From Desulfobacter postgatei 2ac9 (GTDB taxonomy: Bacteria > Desulfobacterota > Desulfobacteria > Desulfobacterales > Desulfobacteraceae): DNA of 64,000 bases. Positions 1-8,932 of the stretch are shown one piece after another. The translations under genes were made by a program, and so were the position numbers. The notes under the pieces are model-generated. The model was not told where the DNA came from, searched no databases, and saw only the letters and a list, made by a program, of their open reading frames with translations. The DNA lies in the NCBI RefSeq assembly GCF_000233695.2, contig NZ_CM001488.1, positions 1,980,303 to 2,044,302 of the forward strand, given 5' to 3'. Positions within the stretch are counted from its first letter, which is position 1. Each line of letters begins with the position of its first letter.

Positions 1-457
1 TGGCAAATGTGGCGCCTTGATCTCGCATTCTGTTTATGGTGGAGATGATGTCATCCTTGGTGTAATGGGTGCCCGAGGCATAGCTGGTTGTTGCTATTGG
101 CATCTCATCCGGGCCTTGGCTGTTTTTCATAAGCGTTTTCAAGGATTCAAAAAAATCAGCCATGGCATTTTGCTGGCGTATCTGTGATTCCATGAGCATC
201 TCACTTACCGCTGCTATACGGCCCATTTCTTTGACCAGTTGGATGGTGCTTTCGGCAATAACCGGGATTAGGTCCTCAATATCCTCTCTCCTTGCTTTTT
301 TTTCCGGAATGGCACTTGACCGGTTAAAGGCGGAGGCTCTCCTGTCTTTTGGCGTACGCCGTTCTCCAGGTGTAAAGTAATTACTGTCCATGTTTTTTCT
401 AACGGACGAGATTTCCTTTTTACCGGAATTTCTCAGATTTTTTAAAAAATCGTTCAA
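1..457 (-). CDS. Partial hypothetical protein, C-terminus beyond window
   Basis: An open minus-strand frame runs off the left edge without a stop, giving at least 152 residues. I place the start at a TTG (455-457) because a strong GGAGGAAA ribosome site lies about 6 bases upstream; the next in-frame start is an ATG after 21 codons. The product is charged and mostly helical, with an Arg/Lys-rich N-terminal part, a central Met-rich helical stretch, and a C-terminal piece (YTKDDIISTINRMRDQGATF) that resembles the short helix-turn-helix of recombinase or regulator tails. I do not recognise the family. The visible part has no signal peptide or membrane segment. It is transcribed in the same direction as ribB but is separated from it by about 340 bases. 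Confidence 0.7.
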   Translation of the reverse strand, partial: MNDFLKNLRNSGKKEISSVRKNMDSNYFTPGERRTPKDRRASAFNRSSAIPEKKARREDIEDLIPVIAESTIQLVKEMGRIAAVSEMLMESQIRQQNAMADFFESLKTLMKNSQGPDEMPIATTSYASGTHYTKDDIISTINRMRDQGATFA

Positions 458-796
458 TGATGTTTCCTCCGTATGGTTAAGATCCCGCAAAAATTCGCAA
501 TAGAAATTGCTAAGTATCTTGCTATGTGTCGGGAAATAGAACTTAACGTAAGAATACAGTTCAATAATACTGAGAGACTTGAGTAACGCTCCTGAATGTT
601 AAATGAATGAACTTCAGCCGGATTATCGAACATTACCTATTTAAGAGCAAAACAGCACAATATTAAATTTTTTAACACATGTTTATGAATAAAGTCAAAA
701 CTTTTTAATGAATTGACGAAAAAGGATGTGTGACGGGCGAACCAGCAATTGTTTGTCCGGCATCCGGCACGAAAGTATGCAGATGCCGGAGAAAGA
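458..796. other. Intergenic region with one inverted repeat
   Basis: This AT-rich gap lies between ribB and the edge gene and holds no convincing ORF. The half next to the edge gene should carry its promoter. The only clear structure is the inverted repeat at 757-789, listed separately. Confidence 0.6.
757..789 (-). terminator. Hairpin downstream of ribB
   Basis: CCGGCATC (757-764) pairs with GATGCCGG (782-789), 8 bp with a 17-base loop, starting 8 bases past the ribB stop. There is no long U tract, so this may be a weak terminator or a 3'-end stabilising hairpin. Position and symmetry are seen; the function is inferred. Confidence 0.45.
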
Positions 797-1453
797 TTAT
801 GATGCTTTAGCGCGTTGTGCCCCAAGCCTGTAATTTATAATATCTTCAACTGTGAGCATTGTAAAACTGTTGTCTATGGCAAATTGTGCTGCTTTAGGGA
901 GCCGGATCATGGTTCCGTCGGGGTTTGTAAGTTCACACAAAACCCCGTATGGGGGTAAACCAGCCAGGGTCATAAGATCAACTGTGGCCTCGGTATGGCC
1001 CGCACGTTCAAGTACTCCGCCAGGTTTTGCCTGTAACGGAAAAATATGGCCGGGGCAATTAAGATCTTCCGGCACTGCATCATCGGCAATGGCTGCCTGT
1101 ATGGTTGCTACCCGGTCCCGGGCAGAAACCCCTGTGGTGACACCTTTGGCCGCTTCAATAGAGACTGTGAATGCAGTCTGGTAAGGACTTGTGTTGTTTT
1201 TTACCATTGGAAAAAGGTTCAGGTGCGCAACCTTTGCCCGGGGAAGACACAGGCAGACTATGCCGCTGCATTCCCTGATCAGCATAGCCATCTGCTCTAC
1301 TTTAAGGGTATGTGCCCCAAAAATGAGATCCACTTCATTTTCCCGATTTTCATCGTCAGCCACCAATACGCCTGAACCCCGGCGAAGGGATTCAAGAGCG
1401 GCCTGTAACCGCTGCCGGGAATTTCCAAATTGTTTTAAGGGATTCTGATTCAT
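797..1453 (-). CDS. ribB: 3,4-dihydroxy-2-butanone 4-phosphate synthase
   Basis: Converts ribulose 5-phosphate to 3,4-dihydroxy-2-butanone 4-phosphate plus formate, which supplies the four-carbon unit of riboflavin. The 218-residue protein is the usual length for a stand-alone RibB. It shows the acidic metal/substrate loop ([16 protein letters not shown]), the central TGVSARDR segment and the late [14 protein letters not shown] motif with its catalytic His and Glu. There is no GTP cyclohydrolase II domain, so this is RibB and not the fused RibBA. It stands alone here, with no other rib genes beside it, and is preceded on the same strand by an FMN riboswitch. That fits feedback control by flavin. 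Confidence 0.96.
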   Translation of the reverse strand: MNQNPLKQFGNSRQRLQAALESLRRGSGVLVADDENRENEVDLIFGAHTLKVEQMAMLIRECSGIVCLCLPRAKVAHLNLFPMVKNNTSPYQTAFTVSIEAAKGVTTGVSARDRVATIQAAIADDAVPEDLNCPGHIFPLQAKPGGVLERAGHTEATVDLMTLAGLPPYGVLCELTNPDGTMIRLPKAAQFAIDNSFTMLTVEDIINYRLGAQRAKAS

Positions 1454-1608
1454 GATTCAACTCCTTGGTAATCGTTATAAATTAATACATGAATCAGGGC
1501 GTGGGAATAAAAAGGCAAAATAAGATCATCCATTGCCATACCGGTTCTTGCCGACAAAAAGTGTCAGTAAGCTGTAAGCACAATGGTCTGGTGTCTTTTG
1601 CTTATTCT

Positions 1609-1767
1609 CTTCCATCCGGACTGTAACCGTCGGCTCTGGAGTTTCACCAGATCTGCTGACCTTTGCGCAAAAAGCTGCAAAGCGCTCGCGGGCTTTCCCG
1701 GAATTTGACCTCAAATTTCCAGGTTACCGCCGGTGGGGAATTTCACCCCGCCCTGAGAACGTTGAGG
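1609..1767 (-). promoter_or_regulatory. FMN riboswitch (RFN element)
   Basis: In minus orientation the leader of ribB carries the conserved RFN blocks in order: a 5' block with TTCTCAGGGCGGGGTGAAA, then CCCCACCGGCGGTAA, then AGCCCGCGAGCG, then GGTCAGCAGATCTGGTGAAA and finally CCGACGGTTACAGTC followed by the closing GGATGGAAGAGAA strand. All six arms can be recognised. About 155 bases separate its 3' end from the ribB start, room for the expression platform. Binding of FMN is expected to switch off ribB by termination or by masking the start. Confidence 0.96.
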
Positions 1768-1891
1768 ATACTACTCCGGTAGGGGGGTCATGTCAATCCC
1801 CAATACCCTGCACGGATGATATCACGATACTTTACAAGAATCCTGGGTCCATGGACTGTTTTTTGAATGTTCTGTGCTTTTAATGCGTAAA

Positions 1892-2845
1892 TCAGAATCC
1901 GTGAGTTAATCTCAGGAAAAAAGATTTATTTACCGGGTCCAACCCCGGTTCAAAGTCAAAGGTTTTGTTCAAGATTTTTATCTGGGCTGCTTTGTTGTAT
2001 TTGTGGGCTGCGGTTATGGAGCCATAAATATTGCCTGAATAAAAGCCGCTCTCCACAAAGGTAATCACACCGCCAAGGGCGGGGTTGTCATGGTCGAAGG
2101 CCGTGTATGCCGCCCATATTAAGCCTGTGTTAAAGCAAAAACTGATAAAGGCGTCTTTATACCGTTCACAATAGAGCATGCCACCTCCCGGGATAATGGC
2201 CAAAATTCCTGCAAGAACAGGACTTTTTGTCGGTGCATGTACGGCATTGTCAATGGTTTCAAGTTGCGTTGCTACGTCGTATTTTCGCTGTTTTTCAGGA
2301 CTGATCAGCATCAAATTTTTACGCGCATAGGCAAGTTCATTTTTTCCCGGGGTAACGGTGTTCCGGATATGCATACGGGCAAGTTCCAGATAAATTCGGT
2401 CTTTTGTATCGGTATCCCGGGTCAGTTTTAAATAATTTTGCAGAACAATCTGGGCATAACCTGTGTTGCCCATGGCCTCAAAGGCTTGGCTCTGCATAAA
2501 GCAGGATTGCTCGACCCATGGGCTGTCTTTATCTTTGGACTGCCGAATTATTGTATCAAATCGTTTGGCTGCCTCGTAATACTGCCCCGAGTAAAACAGG
2601 GCGACGCCTATGGTATAATCGGCGCGGTCATGCCTGGGGTCTTGGGGAAAAAAATGGATAAACCGTTTGAACTCCACCTGGGCTGCATTAAAATCTTTTT
2701 GTTCAAAAAGATTCAGGGCGTAGTCAAACTGCATATTTGCCGTAATAAAAAGGCCGGGTTGATTATTTGGTATTGCATAGGCATACGGTAGATCAAGTAT
2801 ACCAAAAAATTCAAGGACGACCAGGAATATCAGCAGATGCTTCAT
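1892..2845 (-). CDS. TPR protein with C-terminal hydrophobic domain
   Basis: A 317-residue protein with an N-terminal signal peptide or anchor (MKHLLIFLVVLEFFGILDLP...YAYA). It is followed by tetratricopeptide-like repeats (about residues 35-165, for example ADYTIGVALFYSGQYYEAAKRF). A C-terminal region contains Gly-rich hydrophobic stretches (AGILAIIPGGGMLYCERYKDAF) similar to the DUF5683-type membrane domains often found next to yidD. It is the last gene of a six-gene minus-strand operon, and its ATG overlaps the yidD stop by four bases (ATGA). An envelope scaffold role is likely, but no precise function can be assigned. Confidence 0.85.
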   Translation of the reverse strand: MKHLLIFLVVLEFFGILDLPYAYAIPNNQPGLFITANMQFDYALNLFEQKDFNAAQVEFKRFIHFFPQDPRHDRADYTIGVALFYSGQYYEAAKRFDTIIRQSKDKDSPWVEQSCFMQSQAFEAMGNTGYAQIVLQNYLKLTRDTDTKDRIYLELARMHIRNTVTPGKNELAYARKNLMLISPEKQRKYDVATQLETIDNAVHAPTKSPVLAGILAIIPGGGMLYCERYKDAFISFCFNTGLIWAAYTAFDHDNPALGGVITFVESGFYSGNIYGSITAAHKYNKAAQIKILNKTFDFEPGLDPVNKSFFLRLTHGF

Positions 2846-3342
2846 TTTTGGTGATCCGGATTCAAATTCGACATCCGTTCGGAACCTGAATGATACAATT
2901 TTTTCCCAGGTTGGCTGGTTTCAATTGCCAACGGTTTAGGTGAAAACCACCAGAAATCATTGGCACTGACCGGGTCAAATATTAATTCGCGCCCATTGAT
3001 CCTGACATGGGCAGACAGTTGGCGCTCGTCCCCACCGCATCTGAGGAGACGGTCGCAGGCCATGATCACGCCCAGGCCGATCCCGTGTTTCCGGATGACC
3101 TGGGCACAATACCGGGAGCAGTGCGGATACATGGCGCAACGATTTCCGTCAATGCCGGATATGTGCGTTTGATAAAATTTAATTACGGGATTGGTTGTTG
3201 TGTCGTTGTTTTTGGTTGGGTCCTGGGCCCAAAGCACCTTAGGTAGTGAACTGAAAATAAAAATGCAGAGAAACAATCGAATTATGAATATTCTCAATTG
3301 GATATTGCAAGTGATACAAGGTGCATTATCGTTGAACATCAT
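2842..3342 (-). CDS. yidD: YidD family membrane-protein insertion factor
   Basis: The core FYQTHISGIDGNRCAMYPHC followed by SRYCAQVIRKHG and DRLLRCGG is the YidD (haemolytic domain) signature, including its conserved cysteines. YidD normally helps the YidC insertase at the inner membrane. Here the protein has an added N-terminal signal or membrane segment (about residues 15-40) and an extended C-terminus, so it is longer than the usual 70-100 residues. The frame stays open far upstream, but starts inside the gspC-like gene are implausible; I chose ATG at 3342 or 3339, which overlaps the upstream stop by about 15 bases. The normal partners rnpA and yidC are absent, so this is a paralogue in a different operon. 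Confidence 0.88.
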   Translation of the reverse strand: MMFNDNAPCITCNIQLRIFIIRLFLCIFIFSSLPKVLWAQDPTKNNDTTTNPVIKFYQTHISGIDGNRCAMYPHCSRYCAQVIRKHGIGLGVIMACDRLLRCGGDERQLSAHVRINGRELIFDPVSANDFWWFSPKPLAIETSQPGKKLYHSGSERMSNLNPDHQK

Positions 3343-4246
3343 TGATGGTATGCGCGTTATCTTGTCCGCTAAAAACCAGTTTTTTGGATTTTCCGCGTCT
3401 GAGGATGGAAATGTTAATATCTGAGCTGTCGTCAATGCTCTCATCAAAATCTTCAAGATCCTGGGGATCTTGTATCTCAATGTTGTCCACGGCCAGGATA
3501 ATGTCCCCGTTTCGGAGACCTAAACGTTGGGCCAAGGAGTCTTTCTTGATGCTGTAAATCATAACACCTGACGCTTCGCCGTTTTTGATATAGGGTCGGG
3601 TTTTGAACAATGGATTTGAGTTTGATGCCGCATTTAACATATCCTCCACTTCTTTCTGGGCCGGCCTGTGATCCTGCGGGGGCCTGGGTCTGGAGGGTCT
3701 GTCGGCAGGACTGCGGTTTCGGTCAAGAAGAGGTGACGGATCCGCATTCACTTCAAGAATCTGATCCTTGCCGTTTACGGTTAAAATAACCTTGTTGCGT
3801 AATATCGATTTAATGGTGGCACCCTGGATTTTATCATTCACCCGGTATAGATCCTGCTGTTTTGTTTCAATATCCTGTATTACAGCCCAGCCTTCTTGTT
3901 TTTTATGACCTGTTACCGTACCCCAAAGCGTCAGTTCCAGGCTGGTCTTTTCAAGATGAAGGTTCATGGGTTCAGATGCCTTATTTTTTTGACCGTCTAC
4001 CTCTACCTTGAAAAGATTTCGCTGGGTAACCTTTTCTATGACGTTATTTAATTTGACAGGTTCGAAGCGATTAGATTTGGATTGTGGCCGGGTATGGTCA
4101 CTCTTTGGATTACTTGAGGATGTTTGTACCCCTGGTGTATCAGTAATCGGACCGATCAGGGCATATACCTGAAATGCTACCAGGATGGTTAACCCTATTA
4201 AAACTGCAGAAAATATTGGCTTCATTTTTTGTAAGGGAATATTCAT
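3326..4246 (-). CDS. GspC-like inner-membrane PDZ protein
   Basis: From the ATG at 4246 this is about 306 residues. It has a short cytoplasmic start, one membrane helix (about residues 9-30, IFSAVLIGLTILVAFQVYAL), and a periplasmic homology region beginning near NNVIEKVTQRNLF that resembles the GspC HR domain. A Pro/Arg-rich linker follows, then a C-terminal PDZ domain (SGVMIYSIKKDSLAQRLGLR, NGDIILAVDNIEI). That order is typical of GspC/PulC of type II secretion, which links the outer-membrane secretin to the inner-membrane platform. No other Gsp genes are nearby, so a stand-alone or repurposed use is possible. The ATG overlaps the upstream stop as ATGA. Confidence 0.8.
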   Translation of the reverse strand: MNIPLQKMKPIFSAVLIGLTILVAFQVYALIGPITDTPGVQTSSSNPKSDHTRPQSKSNRFEPVKLNNVIEKVTQRNLFKVEVDGQKNKASEPMNLHLEKTSLELTLWGTVTGHKKQEGWAVIQDIETKQQDLYRVNDKIQGATIKSILRNKVILTVNGKDQILEVNADPSPLLDRNRSPADRPSRPRPPQDHRPAQKEVEDMLNAASNSNPLFKTRPYIKNGEASGVMIYSIKKDSLAQRLGLRNGDIILAVDNIEIQDPQDLEDFDESIDDSSDINISILRRGKSKKLVFSGQDNAHTINDVQR

Positions 4247-5700
4247 CGCCGTCGTTTGACTCGTCTGACCAGCTTTTTCTTTTTTGGGGCAGGCTCTGTG
4301 GGTGCTGCATTTGCGGCCATATGCTGAGCGGGGGGCAGCAGGTTGTTCTGGGAATAGGTGCATGAAGCCCTGGGACATTTAAGTCCGGGGGTGTCGGACG
4401 GTGTGATGAATTCGGTTAAATAAGGATTTTTGCACAATGGACATTCAAAATGATAGGGTTTATCCCAGGATACAAACCGGCAATCCTTCTGATTGCAGGA
4501 GTAAAAAACCTTTCCTTTGTCCGTGGTCTTTTCTTGAACGCTGCCGTTACGGCATAAAGGGCAAGGCATGGAGAGCGTTTGCTCAAATGCGGCGATCCTG
4601 GATTCAATATCATCTTGTTTTTTTTCCTTTTCTGATTGCACAGCCGCCAGTTTTTTTGCTTCGGCTTTCTTTTTTGCCTCTTCCTCCCTGCGTTTTAATT
4701 TTTCTTCAAGTGTTATAAGTCTGGCTTCCCTTTCGGCCATTTCCTGTTCCTTTGCCACAAGGGCTTCGGCTTTTTCCTGGGCTTCAAGGGCTATGGCTTC
4801 TTCCGCAGCTTTTTGCTTTTCTTCAATAATTTTAAGCTGTTCTGCAAGCTTTTGTGCTGTAAGCTCGGCTTGTTTTATTTTTTCCTCTTTTCCCGCTAAC
4901 TCTTTTGCCAGTTCTGCCGCTTTTAAGGCTGCCTTGTCATTTTCCCTGGCTTTTTGTTTTTCAGCCTCAATCTCTTCAGGGCTCGGCTCTTTGTCAAAAA
5001 GATTTTTAATTTTGACCTTTTCATGGTACCCGTCGGTACGTTGTTTCCTGGTCTTCATGAGTTGGGACAACTTGTTGAGCTTTTCTCTCTTTAACCGGGC
5101 TGAAATTTGTTTCGACTGTACAGTGACTGCCTTGTGAATCCCTTTGACCATTTCTGTTGCCCGTTCCTGTGCGCGGTCCTTTGTGACGGAAACGCCACGG
5201 GTTTTAAGCGTTTTTTCAAAACTTTGTTTTGCAAGCTCAAGGCTTTTCCGGCCGGCATTGACCTCCTCATTCATTTGAAGGATAAAAGCAATCAGGTTAA
5301 GGCCCTGCATGCCTGGAAACATGGAGTCTAAAAAACCGACCATCATAAACGCAGGCATTTCTGATTTCAGTTCACCATTGGGAAGTGTTGTGATGTAGCC
5401 GGATCCCAGGACAGTTGATATGGCATTGTCAAGGTAATCGTCCTGGTCAAGTCCGATATCCACCAGTTCAGATGTAAAGGTTTTGCGGTTGAAACGTTCG
5501 GGAGGCGCGTCTGCATACTCCTTAATCTCACGTTCCCGATCCACGCAGATGACGATACAGGATATAGTGGCAAGATTGAAAGACATCAGCGCCATATTGG
5601 AATCTACATCAATAAAAGCGGTGATCTCCTTGGCTATAATTTCATCCAACTGTTTCCTGACAGACTCCCGCGTGGTGCTGCTGCCCTGCGGCATATTCAT
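4243..5700 (-). CDS. Coiled-coil protein with C-terminal zinc ribbons
   Basis: A 485-residue protein. The N-terminal about 150 residues are a folded acidic region. A long Glu/Lys/Ala-rich coiled coil follows (about 215-375, repeating KAAELAKEL/EEKQKAAEEA-type heptads). Two C4 zinc-ribbon modules come next (CPLCRNG...CNQKDC and CPLCKNP...CPRASC), of the kind seen at the end of bacterial topoisomerase I. The last residues are a Lys/Arg-rich tail. No enzyme motif is visible. It lies third in the ParA operon and may be a nucleic-acid-binding or scaffolding partner. That is an inference from composition and context only. Confidence 0.85.
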   Translation of the reverse strand: MNMPQGSSTTRESVRKQLDEIIAKEITAFIDVDSNMALMSFNLATISCIVICVDREREIKEYADAPPERFNRKTFTSELVDIGLDQDDYLDNAISTVLGSGYITTLPNGELKSEMPAFMMVGFLDSMFPGMQGLNLIAFILQMNEEVNAGRKSLELAKQSFEKTLKTRGVSVTKDRAQERATEMVKGIHKAVTVQSKQISARLKREKLNKLSQLMKTRKQRTDGYHEKVKIKNLFDKEPSPEEIEAEKQKARENDKAALKAAELAKELAGKEEKIKQAELTAQKLAEQLKIIEEKQKAAEEAIALEAQEKAEALVAKEQEMAEREARLITLEEKLKRREEEAKKKAEAKKLAAVQSEKEKKQDDIESRIAAFEQTLSMPCPLCRNGSVQEKTTDKGKVFYSCNQKDCRFVSWDKPYHFECPLCKNPYLTEFITPSDTPGLKCPRASCTYSQNNLLPPAQHMAANAAPTEPAPKKKKLVRRVKRRR

Positions 5701-5706
5701 ACTCCC

Positions 5707-6135
5707 TTACGCTTTATTATTAATTTCAGAGATTAAATCAGCGATTTCAACAGCCATCCCCCGTTCTTTTTTTCTCTCCGCCTCGCCACTATGCGGTTGT
5801 TCCGTTGACGAATTTTGAATTTCCATATCGTGGTTATTTCCAAACATTTCATCTTCCCTGGCGGTTGACATGGATAAGCACTCTCCACCACGGTTAAAAA
5901 TTACCGAAAGGGGAACCTTGATTTCAAAATCAAATTTGTAAGCGATTTCGTTGTTGTAAACGATAAGAGTTCCATCCTTGTACGCGATGTCATCGTGAAC
6001 TTCAAAATTATGTTTGTCAAGCAGCAGCTGCTCGATGACATCCCAGTCAAGTTCGGCATTTATGGTGTCAATAAATTCTTTTTCACTTTTCTGGATGGAT
6101 TCTGGATTGGTCAATTTCAATGGGGGTCTCCTCAT
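5707..6135 (-). CDS. Hypothetical acidic protein of the ParA operon
   Basis: A 142-residue protein with no family I recognise. The N-terminal half (about residues 10-90) looks folded, with alternating strands (GTLIVYNNEIAYKFDFEIKV). The rest is polar and low-complexity and ends in a short helix (MAVEIADLISEINNKA). Its ATG overlaps the parA stop as ATGA, and the next gene starts 7 bases after its end, so it belongs to the same transcript. It occupies the place a ParB-like partner would take but shows no helix-turn-helix. Confidence 0.8.
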   Translation of the reverse strand: MRRPPLKLTNPESIQKSEKEFIDTINAELDWDVIEQLLLDKHNFEVHDDIAYKDGTLIVYNNEIAYKFDFEIKVPLSVIFNRGGECLSMSTAREDEMFGNNHDMEIQNSSTEQPHSGEAERKKERGMAVEIADLISEINNKA

Positions 6136-6902
6136 TTTAAATTGAATGCACAGATAATCTCACGGGCTATCCCAAGATAAGCCTGGGAAGCCTGTGCTTT
6201 AATGTCGTACAGAGACAAAGGTCCAAAAGAGGGCGGTTTCTTGTCAAGCATTTCATCGTCAGGGATCATGGTTTTATATATCAGGGGACGAATTTTCTCA
6301 AACACTTCGGGAGCTGCTCGATTTTCCATCTGTTTTTCACTATTGCATCTGTTGAACAGTATACCTGCAATGCCTAACGGCGTATTGTGGGATTGGCGTA
6401 TGTACCGGACAATTCTGATCAGTGAGTAAAAATCACTGACCCAGTCTTCATCCGGGATGACCACTGCGGCAAGCCAGTCTGCCGCCGTCAACGCGGCGAT
6501 ACTCAGATATCCGCAGGATGAGGGGGCATCAAGAATAACTATGTCGTAATCGTGCTTGATTTCATCAATAATCAGGCGAAGAAGCTTTTCGTTGTCTATA
6601 CGCCTGGTAAGTTTACGGGAAATGGAAAAAAGTCCGAAACCCCCCGGCAGGATATCCAATCCCTCAATATCGGTTCCGGATACGGCATCAGCAACACCTA
6701 TTCTGCCGGCCAGCACCTGTGCAAGGTTATGATCATTTTTTTTTGAATCAATCTTGCGCCACTGGGACGCACGTGCCTGGGGGTCGCAATCAACCAGCAG
6801 TACTTTTTTTCCATAAAGTGCCAGAGATGCGGATAGATTAAGGGCAGTTACGCTCTTTCCTGTGCCGCCCTTCAGCCCTGAAATAGTTAATACATTTTTC
6901 AT
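6132..6902 (-). CDS. ParA/MinD-family ATPase
   Basis: A 256-residue deviant-Walker ATPase. It has the P-loop KGGTGKS at residues 11-17 with the signature first Lys, switch I near DCDPQARASQW, and Walker B VILDAPSS. Such proteins form ATP-dependent dimers on DNA or membrane and position cargo (plasmids, chromosomes, protein clusters). No ParB gene or parS-like repeat is visible. The genes it leads encode a GspC-like protein, YidD and a TPR membrane protein, so positioning of an envelope assembly is as likely as DNA segregation. It is the first gene of the minus-strand operon and is divergent from the FGE-like gene. Confidence 0.93.
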   Translation of the reverse strand: MKNVLTISGLKGGTGKSVTALNLSASLALYGKKVLLVDCDPQARASQWRKIDSKKNDHNLAQVLAGRIGVADAVSGTDIEGLDILPGGFGLFSISRKLTRRIDNEKLLRLIIDEIKHDYDIVILDAPSSCGYLSIAALTAADWLAAVVIPDEDWVSDFYSLIRIVRYIRQSHNTPLGIAGILFNRCNSEKQMENRAAPEVFEKIRPLIYKTMIPDDEMLDKKPPSFGPLSLYDIKAQASQAYLGIAREIICAFNLK

Positions 6903-7186
6903 CTTTTTTATCTCTTTAGCACGCTCATAAAAAAAATATCAACGCCAAATGTTATAATATCAGGGCGTTCATCTGCGTTCAACAGGAGACTTGTTTTTTT
7001 ATTTTTGCCTCAAGATCAAGATTTTGTACAGTTGAAATATATAAAATCTTATATCATAATATCTGTACTAAAAGCACGTGAAACCCTGTAGTTATGCAAA
7101 AAAATATATCATTCCGGATTCGGATGCCTTTAATCCATTATCGAATTAAAGTTTTCAAGATCGTTTAAAAAGGAGCCTTTTAAGCT
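6903..7186. promoter_or_regulatory. Divergent promoter region
   Basis: This 284-base AT-rich gap separates the ParA operon (minus) from the FGE-like gene (plus) and must hold both promoters. It contains several TATAAT-like stretches (around 6950-6960 and 7038-7062), but I cannot pick one with confidence. The plus-strand gene has a clear AAAGGAG ribosome site near 7170. Confidence 0.5.
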
Positions 7187-8932
7187 TTGGCCAATCTATC
7201 CATCACCCTGTCCGGCATTGCCGAGGTCATAGAAAATCTTAACTACCGCCCGGGATCTGTCAAGGATAAGGCTGTTCGGGGCATCTTTGCCTATTATGTT
7301 TCCGAAGATAGTATCCAGGCGCTTTCGTCTATCGACGGAGACAGTATTATCCGTCAGATCTGGGAGGTCGGGGATGATTATGCAAAGATAAAATTCAAAA
7401 GAAGAAATTTTTCCAGTCTTAAATCCTCCATCAATGCCGACTTGAAAAAATTGTTCCAAAACGGTCTTAACCCTGAAGACATAAGGCTGACCGAGTCAAA
7501 TGTCTTTGATATGACAGAGGATGCTAAAAACAGTCTTCTGCAGTCTTTGAGTGATGCTGTAAAAACAGATGGTTTTGATCTTACCAAAACCGCCGATGTG
7601 CTTAAGGTCGTGGCTGAGTTTTTGAATAAAATTGAGTTTCCTGATGCCGACAATGAGACAACGGACATCATAGAAGAGATTAAAAAGCTGTTGACGCGGC
7701 TTGGATCCGAAATCTTTGATGACCAGGATGGGGCAAGCGGTGATGGGGCAGGCGGTGATGGTGATGTCGTCCTCGAAGATAACGTTGAAATTGAGGAAAT
7801 TGATGAAGATGTTGAAATAGAAGCGCTCGATGACGACGAACTTGAAGAAGTCGAGGAGATAGATGAAGACCAGCAGATCGAAGATATCGAACTTGATGAC
7901 GATGAAGACCTTGAAGAGTTGGAAGAGATTGACGAGGATACCCAAATAGAAGATGTTGAGCTGGATGATGATGAATCCCTTGAAGAAATAGAAGACATTG
8001 AGCTTGACGAAGATCAGGAGTTGGAAGAAGTTGATTTAGATGAGGATGAGGACTTAGAAGAGCTTGACGAACTTGATGAAGAAGAGATTAAAGTCCTTGA
8101 GGAATATAGAAATGCCCGGGAGCGTGCTGAACAGTTTGACGATTTTTTGGGAGAGCGTGAAAAAAAATTCAATGCGTATATCACTATTCCCGCAGGGACC
8201 TATACCATTGGCACGGAAAAAACATTGAAATCCAGCCTGGCATTACAGCCCTTTGACATGCCCAGGGTGTATATCGGCAAATATCCGGTGACCAATGCTT
8301 TATTTGAAATTTTTATTGAACAGACCGGATATGTCACCACAGCTGAAAGAAAAGGGATTGGAACCGTTTACCATTCCCGGTATAAAAAACAGGGCGAAAA
8401 AGTGATTTGGAGCAAACAGGCCGGATCTTCCATTGTTAAAGGGGCCTGCTGGCACCAACCCCTGGGCCCCGGCTCAACCCTTTACGGCAAAAGAAACCAT
8501 CCCGTGGTTCAAATCAGTGTGGATGATGCCTTTGCCTATGCCTCCTGGATCGGCAGGCGGCTGCCCACAGAAGCCGAGTGGGAGGCTGCTGCCCGCACGG
8601 ACATGGCTTTAAAATACCCCTGGGGCAATCAGTTTGATCCGGACGCATTGAACATTGAATCTTCAGGGCTTGCAGACACAAGCCCCGTGGATAACTATGA
8701 CCATGCTGCCAATGTGTTCGGCATGGCAGATATGCTGGGCAATGTAATGGAATGGACCGCCGACAACCAGCCGCCTCCGTTTGCTAGCAGCAAGGCTAAG
8801 TTTTTTAATGTGGCCAAAGGCGGGGCATGGAATGCCAAGGACACAGTCACCATCAGTTCCCGGGGCCTGTTTCCTTTTGAAACCACTGCCAACATCATCG
8901 GCTTTCGGTGTATTTCCGAACTATTCCAGTGA
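7187..8932 (+). CDS. FGE/SUMF1-like protein with acidic repeat linker
   Basis: A 581-residue protein in three parts. Residues 1-190 are an unfamiliar N-terminal domain. Residues about 195-305 are an extremely acidic linker of roughly 23-residue imperfect repeats (pattern EEIDEDQQIEDIELDDDEDL). Residues about 315-578 are a formylglycine-generating-enzyme-type domain (IPAGTYTIGTE, RRLPTEAEWEAAARTDM, YPWG, NVFGMADMLGNVMEWTAD, GGAWN, SRG...GFRC). The FGE fold converts sulfatase Cys to formylglycine in true enzymes, but many bacterial members are non-catalytic binding or signalling modules, and no sulfatase is nearby. The start is a TTG at 7187, chosen for the AAGGAG site 12 bases upstream. It is divergent from the ParA operon. 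Confidence 0.88.
   Translation: MANLSITLSGIAEVIENLNYRPGSVKDKAVRGIFAYYVSEDSIQALSSIDGDSIIRQIWEVGDDYAKIKFKRRNFSSLKSSINADLKKLFQNGLNPEDIRLTESNVFDMTEDAKNSLLQSLSDAVKTDGFDLTKTADVLKVVAEFLNKIEFPDADNETTDIIEEIKKLLTRLGSEIFDDQDGASGDGAGGDGDVVLEDNVEIEEIDEDVEIEALDDDELEEVEEIDEDQQIEDIELDDDEDLEELEEIDEDTQIEDVELDDDESLEEIEDIELDEDQELEEVDLDEDEDLEELDELDEEEIKVLEEYRNARERAEQFDDFLGEREKKFNAYITIPAGTYTIGTEKTLKSSLALQPFDMPRVYIGKYPVTNALFEIFIEQTGYVTTAERKGIGTVYHSRYKKQGEKVIWSKQAGSSIVKGACWHQPLGPGSTLYGKRNHPVVQISVDDAFAYASWIGRRLPTEAEWEAAARTDMALKYPWGNQFDPDALNIESSGLADTSPVDNYDHAANVFGMADMLGNVMEWTADNQPPPFASSKAKFFNVAKGGAWNAKDTVTISSRGLFPFETTANIIGFRCISELFQ

Noticed and set aside
4568..5137. Plus-strand Ser/Phe-rich ORF opposite the coiled-coil gene
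   Set aside because: Antisense shadow of the Lys/Glu/Ala heptads; the coiled-coil gene is in an overlapping operon and is clearly the coding strand.
7378..7998. Minus-strand Ser-rich ORFs opposite the acidic repeat
   Set aside because: They are the antisense of GAA/GAT-rich codons of the FGE-like gene and have no ribosome site; serine runs are the expected artefact.
7764..8100. Acidic repeat as a DNA-level tandem or CRISPR-like repeat
   Set aside because: Units differ at many third codon positions and lie inside a continuous reading frame; it is a protein repeat.
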